A stretch of DNA of 64,000 nucleotides from Shimia_B sp038525525 (GCA_038525525.1 JBCBHO010000001.1:744001-808000); one strand, 5' to 3'; positions 1-7,998 are shown, numbered from the stretch's first letter. A program made the numbers and translations. The notes: a model not told the origin generated them from the letters alone.

Positions 1-144
1 TATAGCGGCCCCGATCTCCACCAGCTCGTGGATGTGCCAGGGCAACTGCGGGATGCCCAGGAGGGCTGAGAAGATGTCGGACAGGAAAAAGCCCGCGCAG
101 ACCGTCTCGAAGACAAGAAGTAGGATCAGCCCGTTCCTGCTCAT
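1..144 (-). CDS. N-terminal fragment of a membrane protein, possibly a membrane-anchored HTH regulator
   Basis: The first 48 codons of a minus-strand gene that runs off the left edge of the window. The reading starts MSRNGLILLLVFETVCAGFF, a hydrophobic helix suited to membrane insertion, followed by a short polar stretch and a second segment that is cut. The layout (TM helix, then a WHIHELVEIGAA-like stretch) resembles the N terminus of LuxR-type regulators with two TM helices seen in Rhodobacteraceae. That is recollection from family appearance; no DNA-binding domain is visible here. The start codon is the only in-frame ATG near the edge. Confidence 0.5.
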   Translation of the reverse strand, partial: MSRNGLILLLVFETVCAGFFLSDIFSALLGIPQLPWHIHELVEIGAAI

Positions 145-217
145 CTCGCGCCCTGTCGCATGCCTAGCCTGTCGCGGATGCTACCATGAGGCGGTCGCGC
201 GCCGGGGGGCATCGTGA

Positions 218-691
218 TCAGTCATCGTCGTCATCATCCCCGTCATCGTCATCATCACCGTCGTCGCCGTCATCGTCGTCGTCATCATCGTCGTCGCGGC
301 CGCCCGCCCCGCCTGAGCCGCTGCCTGATCCGGAGCCGCCGCTGGATGCGCTGCCGGACGCGCTGCCGCTCGGATCGCCATCGTCGTCATCGTCATCATC
401 GTCGCTCAACGGGATGCGCCGCGAGACCTGGCCCGCGGCATCCGTGAGACGGTCGAAGAGGACCGAGCCAGTCGTGGGATGGACCACGATCTCCCGGCGA
501 CGCGTCGCGTCGCTGGCAATAAACCGCAGCCGGCCCAGGAGCGTGCGGCTCACCTCGACGGTCTCGTAGCCCGCCGCGCCCAACTGCCGGACGACCTGAT
601 CCTGAATGCTTTCCTGCGCCGATGCGGGGCGGCCTCCTGCGAAGAGGGCAAGCGCCAGCGCCAGCGTGAGTGCGATCGAGAACCTCTGCAT
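218..691 (-). CDS. Exported PepSY-like protein with poly-Asp / Gly-Ser tail
   Basis: 157 residues. A clear signal peptide (MQRFSIALTLALALALFAGG, cleavage after ASA) is followed by a short domain at about residues 28-85 with the pattern of PepSY modules: QVVRQLGAAGYETVEV, TLLGRLRF, REIVVHPTTGSVLFD. The C-terminal 60 residues are low complexity: eight Asp, a Gly/Ser linker, then clusters of Asp broken by Gly. The start at 691 is preferred over an upstream ATG because AGAAGGGG lies just before it and the signal peptide begins there. PepSY domains often bind or inhibit exported enzymes. The acidic tail suggests cation (Ca2+) binding; this is inference. The neighbouring gene carries an even longer Asp tail. 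Confidence 0.75.
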   Translation of the reverse strand: MQRFSIALTLALALALFAGGRPASAQESIQDQVVRQLGAAGYETVEVSRTLLGRLRFIASDATRRREIVVHPTTGSVLFDRLTDAAGQVSRRIPLSDDDDDDDDGDPSGSASGSASSGGSGSGSGSGGAGGRDDDDDDDDDGDDGDDDDDGDDDDDD

Positions 692-769
692 AGCCCCTTC
701 TTTCCACGAAACGGCCCCGCCCGGAATGGGCGAGGCCTCCGCTGCCGTCACAGCAGGACGCGCTGCGGC

Positions 770-1141
770 TCAGTCGTCATCGTCATCATCATCATCATCA
801 TCATCATCGTCGTCGTCATCATCATCATCATCATCGTCGTCATCATCGTCATCGTCATCGTCATCATCGTCGTCGTCATCGTCGTCATCATCGTCGTCGT
901 CGTCACCATCGTCATCGTCACGCAGTTCAGCCAGCGTCAGCGTCTGGTCGCCGTCATCGTCATCTTCGCCAAGAAGGATCGCGGCGCCCGCCTCGCCGAA
1001 GGCCGACACGAGCTCTTCGATGCTGAGTGTGCTGTCGCCGTTCGCATCGACATCCTGGAAGCGGAGGCTTTGCGCGAAGGAAGGGGCAGTGGAGAGGGCG
1101 ATGAGGGCGGTGCTGGCCGTGAGAATGGAACGGATTTTCAT
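770..1141 (-). CDS. Exported EF-hand protein ending in about 48 aspartates
   Basis: 123 residues. Signal peptide (MKIRSILTASTALIALSTAP, cleaved near SFAQ). Two EF-hand loops: D32-A-N-G-D-S-T-L-S-I-E-E43 and D61-D-D-G-D-Q-T-L-T-L-A-E72, each with acidic residues at loop positions 1, 3, 5 and 12. After Arg74 the rest of the protein is Asp except for one Gly. The tail is written with mixed GAC/GAT codons, so it is a codon-level repeat and not a perfect trinucleotide microsatellite. AAAGGA precedes the ATG. A role in periplasmic or cell-surface Ca2+ binding is likely from the EF-hands; the tail's purpose is unknown. Confidence 0.8.
   Translation of the reverse strand: MKIRSILTASTALIALSTAPSFAQSLRFQDVDANGDSTLSIEELVSAFGEAGAAILLGEDDDDGDQTLTLAELRDDDDGDDDDDDDDDDDDDDDDDDDDDDDDDDDDDDDDDDDDDDDDDDDD
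774..920. repeat. Trinucleotide (GAY)n tract encoding poly-Asp
   Basis: About 145 bases of nearly uninterrupted GTC/ATC (plus strand), reading as GAC/GAT codons on the minus strand. A second, shorter tract lies at 219-300 in the neighbouring gene. GAC and GAT alternate irregularly, which argues for selection on the amino acid and against recent slippage of one unit. Confidence 0.85.
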
Positions 1142-1261
1142 GGGGTGTCCTTTCGGTGTCTGTGCCGGACGGCGCCCGGCCTATGCAGACAAGGCTGGCG
1201 GATCGAACCACGGTGGGCCATCCGCCGGAAGATTAGACGGCGCAGCGTCCCCAAACGTAAA

Positions 1262-1291
1262 CCGGGAGGCAGAGTTATGTCTGCCCCCCGG
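1262..1291 (-). terminator. Possible terminator after trpB
   Basis: CCGGGAGGCAGA (1262-1273) pairs with TCTGCCCCCCGG (1280-1291) with one mismatch and a 6-base loop, 31 bases downstream of the trpB stop. On the minus strand the hairpin is followed by TTTACGTTT, a weak U-rich run. Confidence 0.5.
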
Positions 1292-1322
1292 CTGATGCGT
1301 ATAAACCCGAGATATAGGGCGC

Positions 1323-2570
1323 TCAGTCGAAGCTGCGCCCCTCGGTGTCGGACATATCGAAGCCGAGCGCCTTGGCGACGGTGAAGATGTCCTTGTCGCC
1401 CCGCCCGCACATGTTCATGCAGATGATGTGGTCGGCCGGGAGCTTGGGCGCGATCTTCTCCACATGGGCAAGCGCGTGGGAGGGCTCAAGCGCGGGGATG
1501 ATGCCTTCCGTCTCGCAGCAGAGTTGGAAGGCCGCGAGCGCCTCGCGGTCGGTGATGGAGACATATTGCGCGCGACCGATATCGTGAAGCCAGCTGTGCT
1601 CGGGCCCGATGCCCGGGTAATCGAGACCCGCCGAGATCGAGTAGCCCTCGAGGATCTGACCGTCATCGTCCTGCAGGAGGTAGGTGCGGTTCCCGTGGAG
1701 AACGCCGGGGCGTCCGCCGGTGAGTGACGCGCAATGCTCCATGTCGTCGTTCACGCCCTTGCCGCCCGCTTCCACGCCGATAATCGAGACGTCTTTCTCG
1801 TCGAGGAAGGGGTAAAAGAGGCCCATGGCGTTGGACCCGCCGCCGATGGCGGCGATGAGGGTATCCGGCAAGCGGCCCTCGGCGGCCATCATTTGCTCTC
1901 GGGTTTCCTTGCCGATGATGGATTGAAAATCCCTCACCATGGCCGGATAGGGATGCGGGCCCGCGACGGTGCCGATGCAGTAGAACGTGTCGCGGACATT
2001 GGTGACCCAGTCGCGCAGAGCGTCGTTCATGGCATCCTTCAGCGTGCCGCGGCCCGAGGTGACGGGCACGACCTCGGCCCCCAGAAGCCGCATGCGGAAG
2101 ACGTTCGGCGCCTGCCGCTCGACGTCGTGAGCGCCCATGTAGACGACGCATTTCAGACCGAACTTCGCGCAGACCGTGGCCGTGGCCACGCCGTGCTGGC
2201 CCGCGCCGGTCTCCGCGATGATGCGGGACTTGCCCATGCGGCGCGCGAGGATGATCTGGCCCAGCACGTTGTTGATCTTGTGCGCGCCGGTGTGATTGAG
2301 CTCGTCGCGCTTCATGTAGATCTTGGCACCGCCCAGCCGCTCGGTCAGGCGTTCGGCGAAATAAAGCGGGCTCGGCCGGCCCACGTAGTGCGTCCAGAGA
2401 TCGTTCATCTCGTCCCAAAAGGACTGGTCGGTCTTTGCCTTCTCGTACTCGGCCTCGAGATCGAGGATGAGCGGCATGAGCGTCTCGGAAACGAAACGGC
2501 CGCCGAAGGCGCCGAAGCGGCCCTGCTCATCGGGGCCGGTCATGAACGAATTGATGAGATCTTCGGGCAT
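1323..2570 (-). CDS. trpB: Tryptophan synthase beta subunit
   Basis: 415 residues, normal family length. TrpB condenses indole with serine on PLP to give tryptophan, in complex with TrpA (not in this window). Recognised by FGAFGGRFVSETLMP at the N terminus, the PLP-lysine motif HTGAHKINN, the GAGQHGVA substrate loop and the phosphate-binding GGGSNAMG. The start at MPEDLINSF has AGGACA upstream; an extension to 2708 is open but unlike the family. Downstream in the trpF-small gene-trpB order common in Rhodobacteraceae, but about 300 bases of palindrome-rich DNA separate it from the small gene, so it may have its own promoter. Confidence 0.97.
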   Translation of the reverse strand: MPEDLINSFMTGPDEQGRFGAFGGRFVSETLMPLILDLEAEYEKAKTDQSFWDEMNDLWTHYVGRPSPLYFAERLTERLGGAKIYMKRDELNHTGAHKINNVLGQIILARRMGKSRIIAETGAGQHGVATATVCAKFGLKCVVYMGAHDVERQAPNVFRMRLLGAEVVPVTSGRGTLKDAMNDALRDWVTNVRDTFYCIGTVAGPHPYPAMVRDFQSIIGKETREQMMAAEGRLPDTLIAAIGGGSNAMGLFYPFLDEKDVSIIGVEAGGKGVNDDMEHCASLTGGRPGVLHGNRTYLLQDDDGQILEGYSISAGLDYPGIGPEHSWLHDIGRAQYVSITDREALAAFQLCCETEGIIPALEPSHALAHVEKIAPKLPADHIICMNMCGRGDKDIFTVAKALGFDMSDTEGRSFD

Positions 2571-2633
2571 GGGATGTCCTCGGTTGCGGAGCCCCGGTGA
2601 TACCGTCGCGCCAGGAGGAGGAAAAGGCTTTTG

Positions 2634-2658
2634 CCAAAATCCTTGCGAAGGATTTTGG
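2634..2658. repeat. Palindrome, AT-core family
   Basis: CCAAAATCCTT, spacer GCG, AAGGATTTTGG: perfect 11-base arms. Same family as the copies at 2830-2876, 6615-6762 and 42212-42281. Confidence 0.8.
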
Positions 2659-2829
2659 GCTCGGGGCGGGAGACCGTGCTTCCATGCAGGCACCGATATC
2701 GGTTTCAACTTCAGCGCCTCGGTTCCCGTGTCGAAAGCCTCGCCTAAGTCTCTGCCAATGGTGTAGGACGCTGGGCGGTCCGAGCTTTCACACAGTCACA
2801 ACCGATACCGATCCCGCCAGCGGGAAACA

Positions 2830-2876
2830 CAAAACTCTTCCCAAGAGTTTTGCCAAATTCCTTCGCAAGGAATTTG
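2830..2876. repeat. Two adjacent palindromes, AT-core family
   Basis: CAAAACTCTT/CCC/AAGAGTTTTG (2830-2852) followed at once by CAAATTCCTT/CGC/AAGGAATTTG (2854-2876). Both have perfect 10-base arms. They lie just past the stop codon of the minus-strand gene ending at 2879, a position suiting transcription termination or mRNA 3'-end protection. Confidence 0.8.
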
Positions 2877-2878
2877 CG

Positions 2879-3109
2879 CTAAACGAACCGCCGGATTCGC
2901 TGCCTGTTGCAGAATACAATGACCTGATCCCCATTTCGCACCGCCGAATAACCGCGCCGCGCGACTTCCCGTTTGAAGGTGTCGATGCCCACGTATTTGT
3001 CGATGTCCTCGAGGCTGCGTCGGACAACACGCCCCTCCTGGGCGGCTTTGGAGGCAAAGATGTTGGCGAGCCACTTGTCCGGGGCCAGGGGCGAGGCAGG
3101 GTGAAACAT
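2879..3109 (-). CDS. Small conserved protein between trpF and trpB
   Basis: 76 residues, starting MFHPASPLAPDKWLANIF and ending in a basic stretch NRQRIRRFV. A strong ribosome binding site (GAGGGTAAGG) sits before the ATG. I recognise this as a small conserved protein usually found next to trpF in Rhodobacteraceae; it has no known function and is not itself an isomerase. Soluble, no signal peptide or TM helix. It begins 23 bases after the trpF stop, so it is probably cotranscribed with trpF. Confidence 0.8.
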   Translation of the reverse strand: MFHPASPLAPDKWLANIFASKAAQEGRVVRRSLEDIDKYVGIDTFKREVARRGYSAVRNGDQVIVFCNRQRIRRFV

Positions 3110-3132
3110 ACCTTACCCTCTCACGGCCTTGG

Positions 3133-3774
3133 TTAATCCCTTCTTAAAGCTGCCGCGAACTCTTGCATCAGCCGCGCATCCTTCACGCCGGGTGCCGTCT
3201 CGACCCCGGAGGCCAGGTCCACCACCGGCGCGCCCGTCAGGCGCACCGCGTCGGCCACGTTCTCCACCGTGAGCCCGCCCGCGAGCATCCACGGCACAGG
3301 CCAGCGCACCCCCGAGATCAGCCTCCAATCGAAAGGCACTCCGTTCCCGCCGGGCAGCGTCGCACCCGGGGGCGGCTTTGCGTCAACGAGCAGGCGGTCT
3401 GCCACGGTCCCATAGATCTCGATCTTCTCGAGGTCGCCTGCATCCGCCACGCTCACGGCTTTCATGACCGGCAGACCGAAACGCGCGCGGACCGCGCGGA
3501 CCCTAGCGGGGCTTTCGCGACCGTGGAGTTGGAGCATGTCGGGCGCCGCCTCTGCCACGATCCGCGTGAGGGCCGCGTCGTCGGCATCGACCACGAGCGC
3601 CACCGTGGACACGCCCGCTGGCACCGCCGCGCGCAGCGCTTCCGCGGCCCTTGGAGATACGGACCGAGGGGAAGGCGCGTAGAAATTCAGACCGATATAG
3701 CGTGCACCCGCAGCCACTGCCGCGGACACGTCTTCGGGACGGGTGAACCCGCAAAACTTGATCTCGGCTGTCAT
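3133..3774 (-). CDS. trpF: Phosphoribosylanthranilate isomerase
   Basis: 213 residues, a (beta/alpha)8 barrel enzyme of tryptophan synthesis that converts N-(5'-phosphoribosyl)anthranilate to CdRP. Key motifs: KFCGFT with the catalytic Cys near the N terminus, LQLHGRE in the middle, LLVDAKPP with the general-acid Asp, and the phosphate-binding MLAGGLTVENV and DLASGVE loops. It starts 10 bases downstream of the LapA-like gene stop, so ihfB, the LapA-like gene and trpF form one transcription unit. Confidence 0.96.
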   Translation of the reverse strand: MTAEIKFCGFTRPEDVSAAVAAGARYIGLNFYAPSPRSVSPRAAEALRAAVPAGVSTVALVVDADDAALTRIVAEAAPDMLQLHGRESPARVRAVRARFGLPVMKAVSVADAGDLEKIEIYGTVADRLLVDAKPPPGATLPGGNGVPFDWRLISGVRWPVPWMLAGGLTVENVADAVRLTGAPVVDLASGVETAPGVKDARLMQEFAAALRRD

Positions 3775-3784
3775 GGATTCGCCC

Positions 3785-4144
3785 TCAGGCGTCGTCGAGG
3801 AGCGCGAGGACGTCGTCCTTGCCCTCGTTCTTTTCGCCCTTGAGGCGTTTCACCTCGCGCTTGAGCGTCACGTTCTCGCGATGCTCGGTGCGCATCGCCA
3901 CGCGATGCTTGTGCTCACGCGCCCATTCCCAGACGTAGCCGATGATCACTCCCACCGCGATCGCCGCGAAGATCACGAGATAGAGCGGCAGATCCACTGA
4001 TATATCCAGGATGCCGAGCCCGGGGACCGCCGAGAGCCAGTCTGGCGCCGCGTTCAGTGTCACCGAGCCTCGGTTGCCCAGCGCAACGATCACCAAGACG
4101 AGCGCGATGGCAACAAGGACGAGATAGCGAAGATAGCGAAACAT
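3785..4144 (-). CDS. LapA-domain (DUF1049) inner-membrane protein
   Basis: 119 residues. Two TM helices (about residues 7-25 and 52-72) flank a short periplasmic loop, followed by a charged cytoplasmic tail with coiled-coil character (HRENVTLKREVKRLKGEKNE). This is the layout of LapA (lipopolysaccharide assembly protein A domain) proteins, which in E. coli regulate LpxC proteolysis with LapB. The start codon directly abuts the ihfB stop. ihfB followed by a LapA gene is also seen in other proteobacteria, which supports the call. Confidence 0.85.
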   Translation of the reverse strand: MFRYLRYLVLVAIALVLVIVALGNRGSVTLNAAPDWLSAVPGLGILDISVDLPLYLVIFAAIAVGVIIGYVWEWAREHKHRVAMRTEHRENVTLKREVKRLKGEKNEGKDDVLALLDDA

Positions 4145-4426
4145 TCAGGCCCCGTTCAGACGGTCACGCAACAGCTTACCCGTCTTAAAGAACGGCACGT
4201 GCTTTTCTTCAACCGCAACCGACTCCCCCGTGCGCGGATTGCGGCCGGTGCGCGCGTCGCGCCGCTTCACCGAGAACGCGCCGAAGCCGCGAAGCTCCAC
4301 CCTGTCGCCCCGGGCCATGGCATCGATGATCTCGTCGAATATCGTGGAGACGAGGCGTTCCACGTCGCGCTGGTAGAGGTGAGGGTTTTCATCCGCGATC
4401 TTCTGGATCAGTTCCGATCGGATCAT
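4145..4426 (-). CDS. ihfB: Integration host factor subunit beta
   Basis: 93 residues, normal for HU/IHF proteins. IHF bends DNA in a sequence-specific way and serves in recombination, replication and transcription, as a heterodimer with IhfA (not here). Hallmarks: MIRSELIQKIA start, VELRGFGAFSVKRR, and the DNA-intercalating arm GRNPRTGE with its Pro, ending in VPFFKTGKLLRDRLN. The start has GAGGGGG upstream. It lies downstream of rpsA as in E. coli, but a terminator at 4653-4678 separates the two. Confidence 0.96.
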   Translation of the reverse strand: MIRSELIQKIADENPHLYQRDVERLVSTIFDEIIDAMARGDRVELRGFGAFSVKRRDARTGRNPRTGESVAVEEKHVPFFKTGKLLRDRLNGA

Positions 4427-4652
4427 GGTGTCCCCCTCTGGTGGTCTTAGGCAGCGGCCGTCTGTCGCGGTCCATTCTGGCCACTCTGGCACAAAGCGCG
4501 GCTTTCGAAAATACGCCGCTGGGCCGACAGGCAGATTTCACGCCACGAAAAGACGCTTTTACAGGCGCTTAGACGGGCGAGTGCCGCTCTGCCGGGCGCG
4601 AGCCCCGGTCTGCGCGCGCGTAGCGCTTGTCCGATTCGGGCGCGCGCGCACG

Positions 4653-4678
4653 AAAAAACCCCGCGGTTTCCCGCGGGG
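4653..4678 (-). terminator. rpsA intrinsic terminator
   Basis: CCCCGCGG (4659-4666) pairs with CCGCGGGG (4671-4678) around a TTTC loop. On the minus strand the 8-bp GC stem is followed by six T. It lies 27 bases after the rpsA stop. The rest of the 4427-4704 gap shows no gene and should hold the ihfB promoter. Confidence 0.9.
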
Positions 4679-4704
4679 CTCTGCATCGTTCAGGGGGGCG
4701 AAGA

Positions 4705-6381
4705 TCAGTCGTCCTGCTTGAGCGCCGCGCCGAGGATGTCGCCGAGGGACGCGCCGGAATCAGACGATCCGTACTGCTCCACGGCTTCCTTTTCTTCCGC
4801 GATTTCGCGGGCCTTGATCGAGAGACCGAGACGGCGGGTCTTGGCGTCGATGTTGGTGACGCGCACATCCACCTTGTCGCCCACGCCGAAGCGCTCAGGG
4901 CGCTGCTCGGCACGGTCGCGGCTGAGGTCGGAGCGACGGATGAAGGACTTCTGCCCCTCGTAGGTCACCTCGATGCCGCCATCCTCGATGGAAGTCACTT
5001 CCACCGTGATGATGGAGCCGCGCTTCACACCGCCCACGGCATCCTGGAACGGATCGCCGCCTAGCGCCTTGATGGAGAGCGAGATGCGCTCCTTCTCGGT
5101 GTCGACTTCCGACACGACAGCCTGCACGACGTCGCCCTTGCGGTAATCGCCGATGACATCCTCGCCCCGACCTTCCCACGTGAGGTCGGAGAGGTGCACC
5201 ATGCCGTCGATGTCGCCCTCAAGGCCCACGAAGAGGCCGAACTCGGTGATGTTCTTCACCTCGCCCTCGACCTGCGTGCCCACCGGGAACTGCTCTTCGA
5301 ACACCTCCCACGGGTTGCGCTGGGTCTGTTTGAGCCCGAGCGAGACGCGGCGCTTCTGGCCGTCGATCTCGAGGACCATGACTTCCACTTCCTGGGAGGT
5401 GGAGACGATCTTGCCCGGGTGCACGTTCTTCTTGGTCCACGACATCTCGGAGACGTGCACGAGGCCCTCGACGCCCGCCTCGAGCTCCACGAAGGCACCG
5501 TAATCGGTGATGTTCGTGACGCGGCCCTTGTGGACCGAGGACAGCGGGTACTTCACGGCCACGAGATCCCACGGATCTTCCTGCAGCTGCTTCATGCCGA
5601 GCGAGATGCGGTGCGTCTCCTTGTTGATCTTGATGACCTGGACCTTGACGGTCTCGCCGATCGACAGGATCTCGGAGGGGTGGTTGACGCGGCGCCATGC
5701 CATGTCAGTCACGTGCAGCAGGCCGTCCACACCGCCGAGATCGACGAAGGCGCCGTATTCGGTGATGTTCTTGACGACGCCCTCGACATTGTCGCCCTCG
5801 GCCAGCTTGCCGATGACCTCGGCGCGCTGCTCGGCGCGGCTTTCTTCGAGGATCGCGCGGCGGGAGACGACGATGTTGCCGCGGCGGCGGTCCATCTTGA
5901 GGATCTGGAACGGCTGCTTGAGACCCATGAGAGGGCCAGCGTCACGCACGGGGCGCACGTCGACCTGGGAGCCGGGCAGGAAGGCCACGGCACCGCCGAG
6001 ATCGACGGTGAAGCCGCCCTTGACGCGGCCAAAGATCGCGCCTTCGACGCGCTCCTCGGCGGCATAGGCCTTCTCCAGGCGGTCCCAGGCTTCCTCCCGG
6101 CGCGCCATCTCGCGGGAGATGACGGCCTCGCCCCGGGCGTTCTCGGCGGCGCGGAGATAAACCTCCACCTCGTCGCCGACATCGACCTTGGGAGCTTCAC
6201 CGGGTTCTGCGAATTCCTTGAGCTCGACGCGGCCTTCCATCTTGTAGCCGACATCGATGATGGCCTGGCCCGCTTCGATGGCGATGACCTTGCCCTTGAC
6301 CACCGAGCCTTCGGTCGGCGTGTCGATTTCGAGACTTTCGTTCAGGAGGGCCTCGAACTCCTCCATGGATGCGTTTGCCAT
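4705..6381 (-). CDS. rpsA: 30S ribosomal protein S1
   Basis: 558 residues, full length for proteobacterial S1. It recruits mRNA to the 30S subunit for translation initiation. Six S1/OB-fold repeats are visible; repeats 3-5 carry the clearest motif (NITEYGAFVDLGGVDGLLHV, NITDYGAFVEL, NITEFGLFVGLEGDIDGMVHL). The first two, more divergent, bind the ribosome. The start MANASMEEFEALL has AGGACA upstream. In E. coli cmk lies directly upstream; here two unrelated genes and a terminator-like hairpin intervene. Confidence 0.97.
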   Translation of the reverse strand: MANASMEEFEALLNESLEIDTPTEGSVVKGKVIAIEAGQAIIDVGYKMEGRVELKEFAEPGEAPKVDVGDEVEVYLRAAENARGEAVISREMARREEAWDRLEKAYAAEERVEGAIFGRVKGGFTVDLGGAVAFLPGSQVDVRPVRDAGPLMGLKQPFQILKMDRRRGNIVVSRRAILEESRAEQRAEVIGKLAEGDNVEGVVKNITEYGAFVDLGGVDGLLHVTDMAWRRVNHPSEILSIGETVKVQVIKINKETHRISLGMKQLQEDPWDLVAVKYPLSSVHKGRVTNITDYGAFVELEAGVEGLVHVSEMSWTKKNVHPGKIVSTSQEVEVMVLEIDGQKRRVSLGLKQTQRNPWEVFEEQFPVGTQVEGEVKNITEFGLFVGLEGDIDGMVHLSDLTWEGRGEDVIGDYRKGDVVQAVVSEVDTEKERISLSIKALGGDPFQDAVGGVKRGSIITVEVTSIEDGGIEVTYEGQKSFIRRSDLSRDRAEQRPERFGVGDKVDVRVTNIDAKTRRLGLSIKAREIAEEKEAVEQYGSSDSGASLGDILGAALKQDD

Positions 6382-6470
6382 GCGGCGCGTGTGTCCTATT
6401 CGTTTGGTTTTGACTGGCCGAGCGGTTGGGTCCGCCGGTCTATGGTGGGTCTTGGCAGGACGACGGGGCC

Positions 6471-6498
6471 AAATAAGAAAGGGTCGGAAGACCGACCC
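6471..6498 (-). terminator. Terminator-like hairpin upstream of rpsA
   Basis: GGGTCGG (6481-6487), loop AAGA, CCGACCC (6492-6498). On the minus strand it is followed by TTTCTTATTT. It would end transcripts from the DUF2130 gene, or could act in the rpsA leader about 90 bases before the start codon. Confidence 0.75.
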
Positions 6499-6614
6499 TG
6501 CTCTAGGTTATTGGTCCGCGGCTGTCCCGCCGCTTTTGACGGGAGCGCTATAGGCCGTGGATCGGCGGCTGGCAAGCCCTTGCGTGGGTTTGCGCGTGAG
6601 CCTGCGGCGCAGAC

Positions 6615-6762
6615 CAAAATCCTTTCAAAGAATTTTGCGAAGACTTTTCGAAAAGTCTTGGGCGCAGGTGGCCAAGGGCGCAGCGCAAAGGCCGTCGTGC
6701 CGAAGGGGGCCACCGGAGAAAAATTCCTTCGAAGGAATTTGAAAGGCTTTTCGAAAAGCCTT
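6615..6762. repeat. Cluster of four AT-core palindromes
   Basis: CAAAATCCTT/TCA/AAGAATTTTG (6615-6637, one mismatch), AAGACTTTTCGAAAAGTCTT (6640-6659, perfect), AAATTCCTTCGAAGGAATTT (6721-6740, perfect) and AAGGCTTTTCGAAAAGCCTT (6743-6762, perfect). They come as two pairs flanking a GC-rich spacer. Confidence 0.85.
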
Positions 6763-6774
6763 CGCACGCGGCGG

Positions 6775-7998
6775 TCAATCCTCCCCCGGCCCCGGCAACT
6801 CGAGCGCGTCGATCCCCGGAAGAGAGGCACCGGCGATGCCTTGGATATCTCCGTACATGCCCGCGGTGGCGTCCATCATTCGCATGATCTGCTGGTCCCG
6901 CGCCGCCCAGTGCTTCATCATCGCGCGCCGCTCCTGGTCGAGGGTGCGCCGCATGGCATCGTAGGTCTCCGCCAGCGCCTCCACCCGCTGCCGGAAGCCC
7001 GTACCGGTGAGATAGTCGTAGAGAAGCTCAGTCTTCTCCGCCTGCCCCTCCTTGCGGCGCTCCGCCTGCGCGGTGGTCACGAGCCCCTGCCGCAGGACCG
7101 AGGCGAGGGCCACGGCGTAGCGTGGCAGCGTCACCCAGACGCCCTCGTGCTCGCCGAACGTCTCCACGCCTTCGGGCAGCACCATGCTGACGAGCACAGC
7201 CGCTTCCGCGCCTTCCCGGCGTTGATCGTCTTTCAGCTTCGCCGCCCAGTCCTTTGACCAGTTCTGTGCGCGCTTCGTCTCCCAGATGATCGCGCCCGCG
7301 CCGGGCACCGTCTGCAGACAATCCGCCCCGCGCATGCCCTTTCCCACGGGCGTGATTTGGTCCATCGGGAAGGCCTGGCCAAGCCGCGTTTCCAGCTCGA
7401 CCTCGAGCGCCTCGCCCTGAAGCTGCTGCGAGCCTTTCTCGGATTTCTGCTTCAACAGCTCGATTTGGCGCTTGAGCGTGTCCATCTGCTCGTCCTTCTG
7501 GCGCAGGGCGAGCGCCGTCTCCTCGTCCCGTCCTGCCTGGGCTTCGGCCAGTTGCGCTGTGATCTGATGGCGGAGCCGCTCTTCCTGCGCCTTGCGCTCC
7601 GCGGCCACCTGCCGCTGCGCCTCGAGCTCGATCTCCGCGGCACGTTCCTCGAGCGCGCGCTCCTTGGCGAGCGCGGCCTTCTCGGCCTCCCGTGCCGTGG
7701 CGAGCCGCGCATCGGCCACATCGGCGCGCGCCTTCTGCGCGGCGAGCGCCTCGGCGGCCTCTTGCAGCTTGGCCTCCTGCTCGGCCTGCATCCGGGCGAG
7801 CGCCTCGGCCTGCTCGGCCCGCGCCGCCTCCCGCGCACCGGCCTCGAGCGCCGCCTTCTGGCGGGCGAGGTCGGCGGCGTGGGCGCGCTTGAGGTCCGCC
7901 AGAAGCGGTCCCGCGAGCGACTCGGTCAGCTCGATCTCATGGGCGCAATTGGGGCAAGTGACGACGGGTTCGATGCGGGAGGGGGACGTGTCGGGCAT
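6775..7998 (-). CDS. DUF2130 family protein with long coiled coil
   Basis: 407 residues. An N-terminal CPNCAHEIEL stretch looks like half a zinc ribbon. Residues about 40-190 are a continuous Ala/Glu/Arg/Lys-rich coiled coil. The C-terminal domain, about residues 200-400, has the DUF2130 features: FPMDQITPVGKGMRGADCLQ, IIWETKRAQNWS and LLYDYLTGTGFRQRVEAL. The Asp-x(n)-Glu-x-Lys spacing around GADCLQ...WETK fits a PD-(D/E)XK nuclease fold, which is inference. Function is unknown. The start at MPDTSPSRI was chosen because upstream in-frame ATGs add only non-conserved residues; 8013 is the alternative. Confidence 0.8.
   Translation of the reverse strand: MPDTSPSRIEPVVTCPNCAHEIELTESLAGPLLADLKRAHAADLARQKAALEAGAREAARAEQAEALARMQAEQEAKLQEAAEALAAQKARADVADARLATAREAEKAALAKERALEERAAEIELEAQRQVAAERKAQEERLRHQITAQLAEAQAGRDEETALALRQKDEQMDTLKRQIELLKQKSEKGSQQLQGEALEVELETRLGQAFPMDQITPVGKGMRGADCLQTVPGAGAIIWETKRAQNWSKDWAAKLKDDQRREGAEAAVLVSMVLPEGVETFGEHEGVWVTLPRYAVALASVLRQGLVTTAQAERRKEGQAEKTELLYDYLTGTGFRQRVEALAETYDAMRRTLDQERRAMMKHWAARDQQIMRMMDATAGMYGDIQGIAGASLPGIDALELPGPGED

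Larger units (their letters stand above)
2571..2878. other. Intergenic region holding three short palindromes
   Basis: 308 bases without a convincing gene between trpB and the 76-residue gene. It contains three perfect inverted repeats with 10-11 base arms and 3-base spacers (2634-2658, 2830-2852, 2854-2876), all with A/T-rich outer and CTT/AAG inner halves. The last begins 3 bases from the upstream gene's stop, so the structures would sit in that mRNA's 3' end. A trpB promoter is expected here, but I could not pick one. Confidence 0.6.
6382..6774. other. Intergenic region upstream of rpsA
   Basis: 393 bases without a gene. It holds a terminator-like hairpin (6471-6498) and four short palindromes at 6615-6762, the nearest 12 bases past the DUF2130 gene's stop. 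The rpsA promoter and any autoregulatory leader must lie within the last 100-250 bases; no clear -35/-10 pair was identified. Confidence 0.6.

Noticed and set aside
774..920. CRISPR-like or microsatellite array
   Set aside because: The period is three bases, there are no spacers, and the tract is in frame as Asp codons of a secreted EF-hand protein.
5194..7257. A 687-codon open frame on the plus strand opposite rpsA and the adjacent intergenic DNA
   Set aside because: It mirrors the codon positions of rpsA, is rich in His/Asp/Leu typical of antisense frames in GC-rich DNA, has no recognisable motif and runs across the palindrome region.
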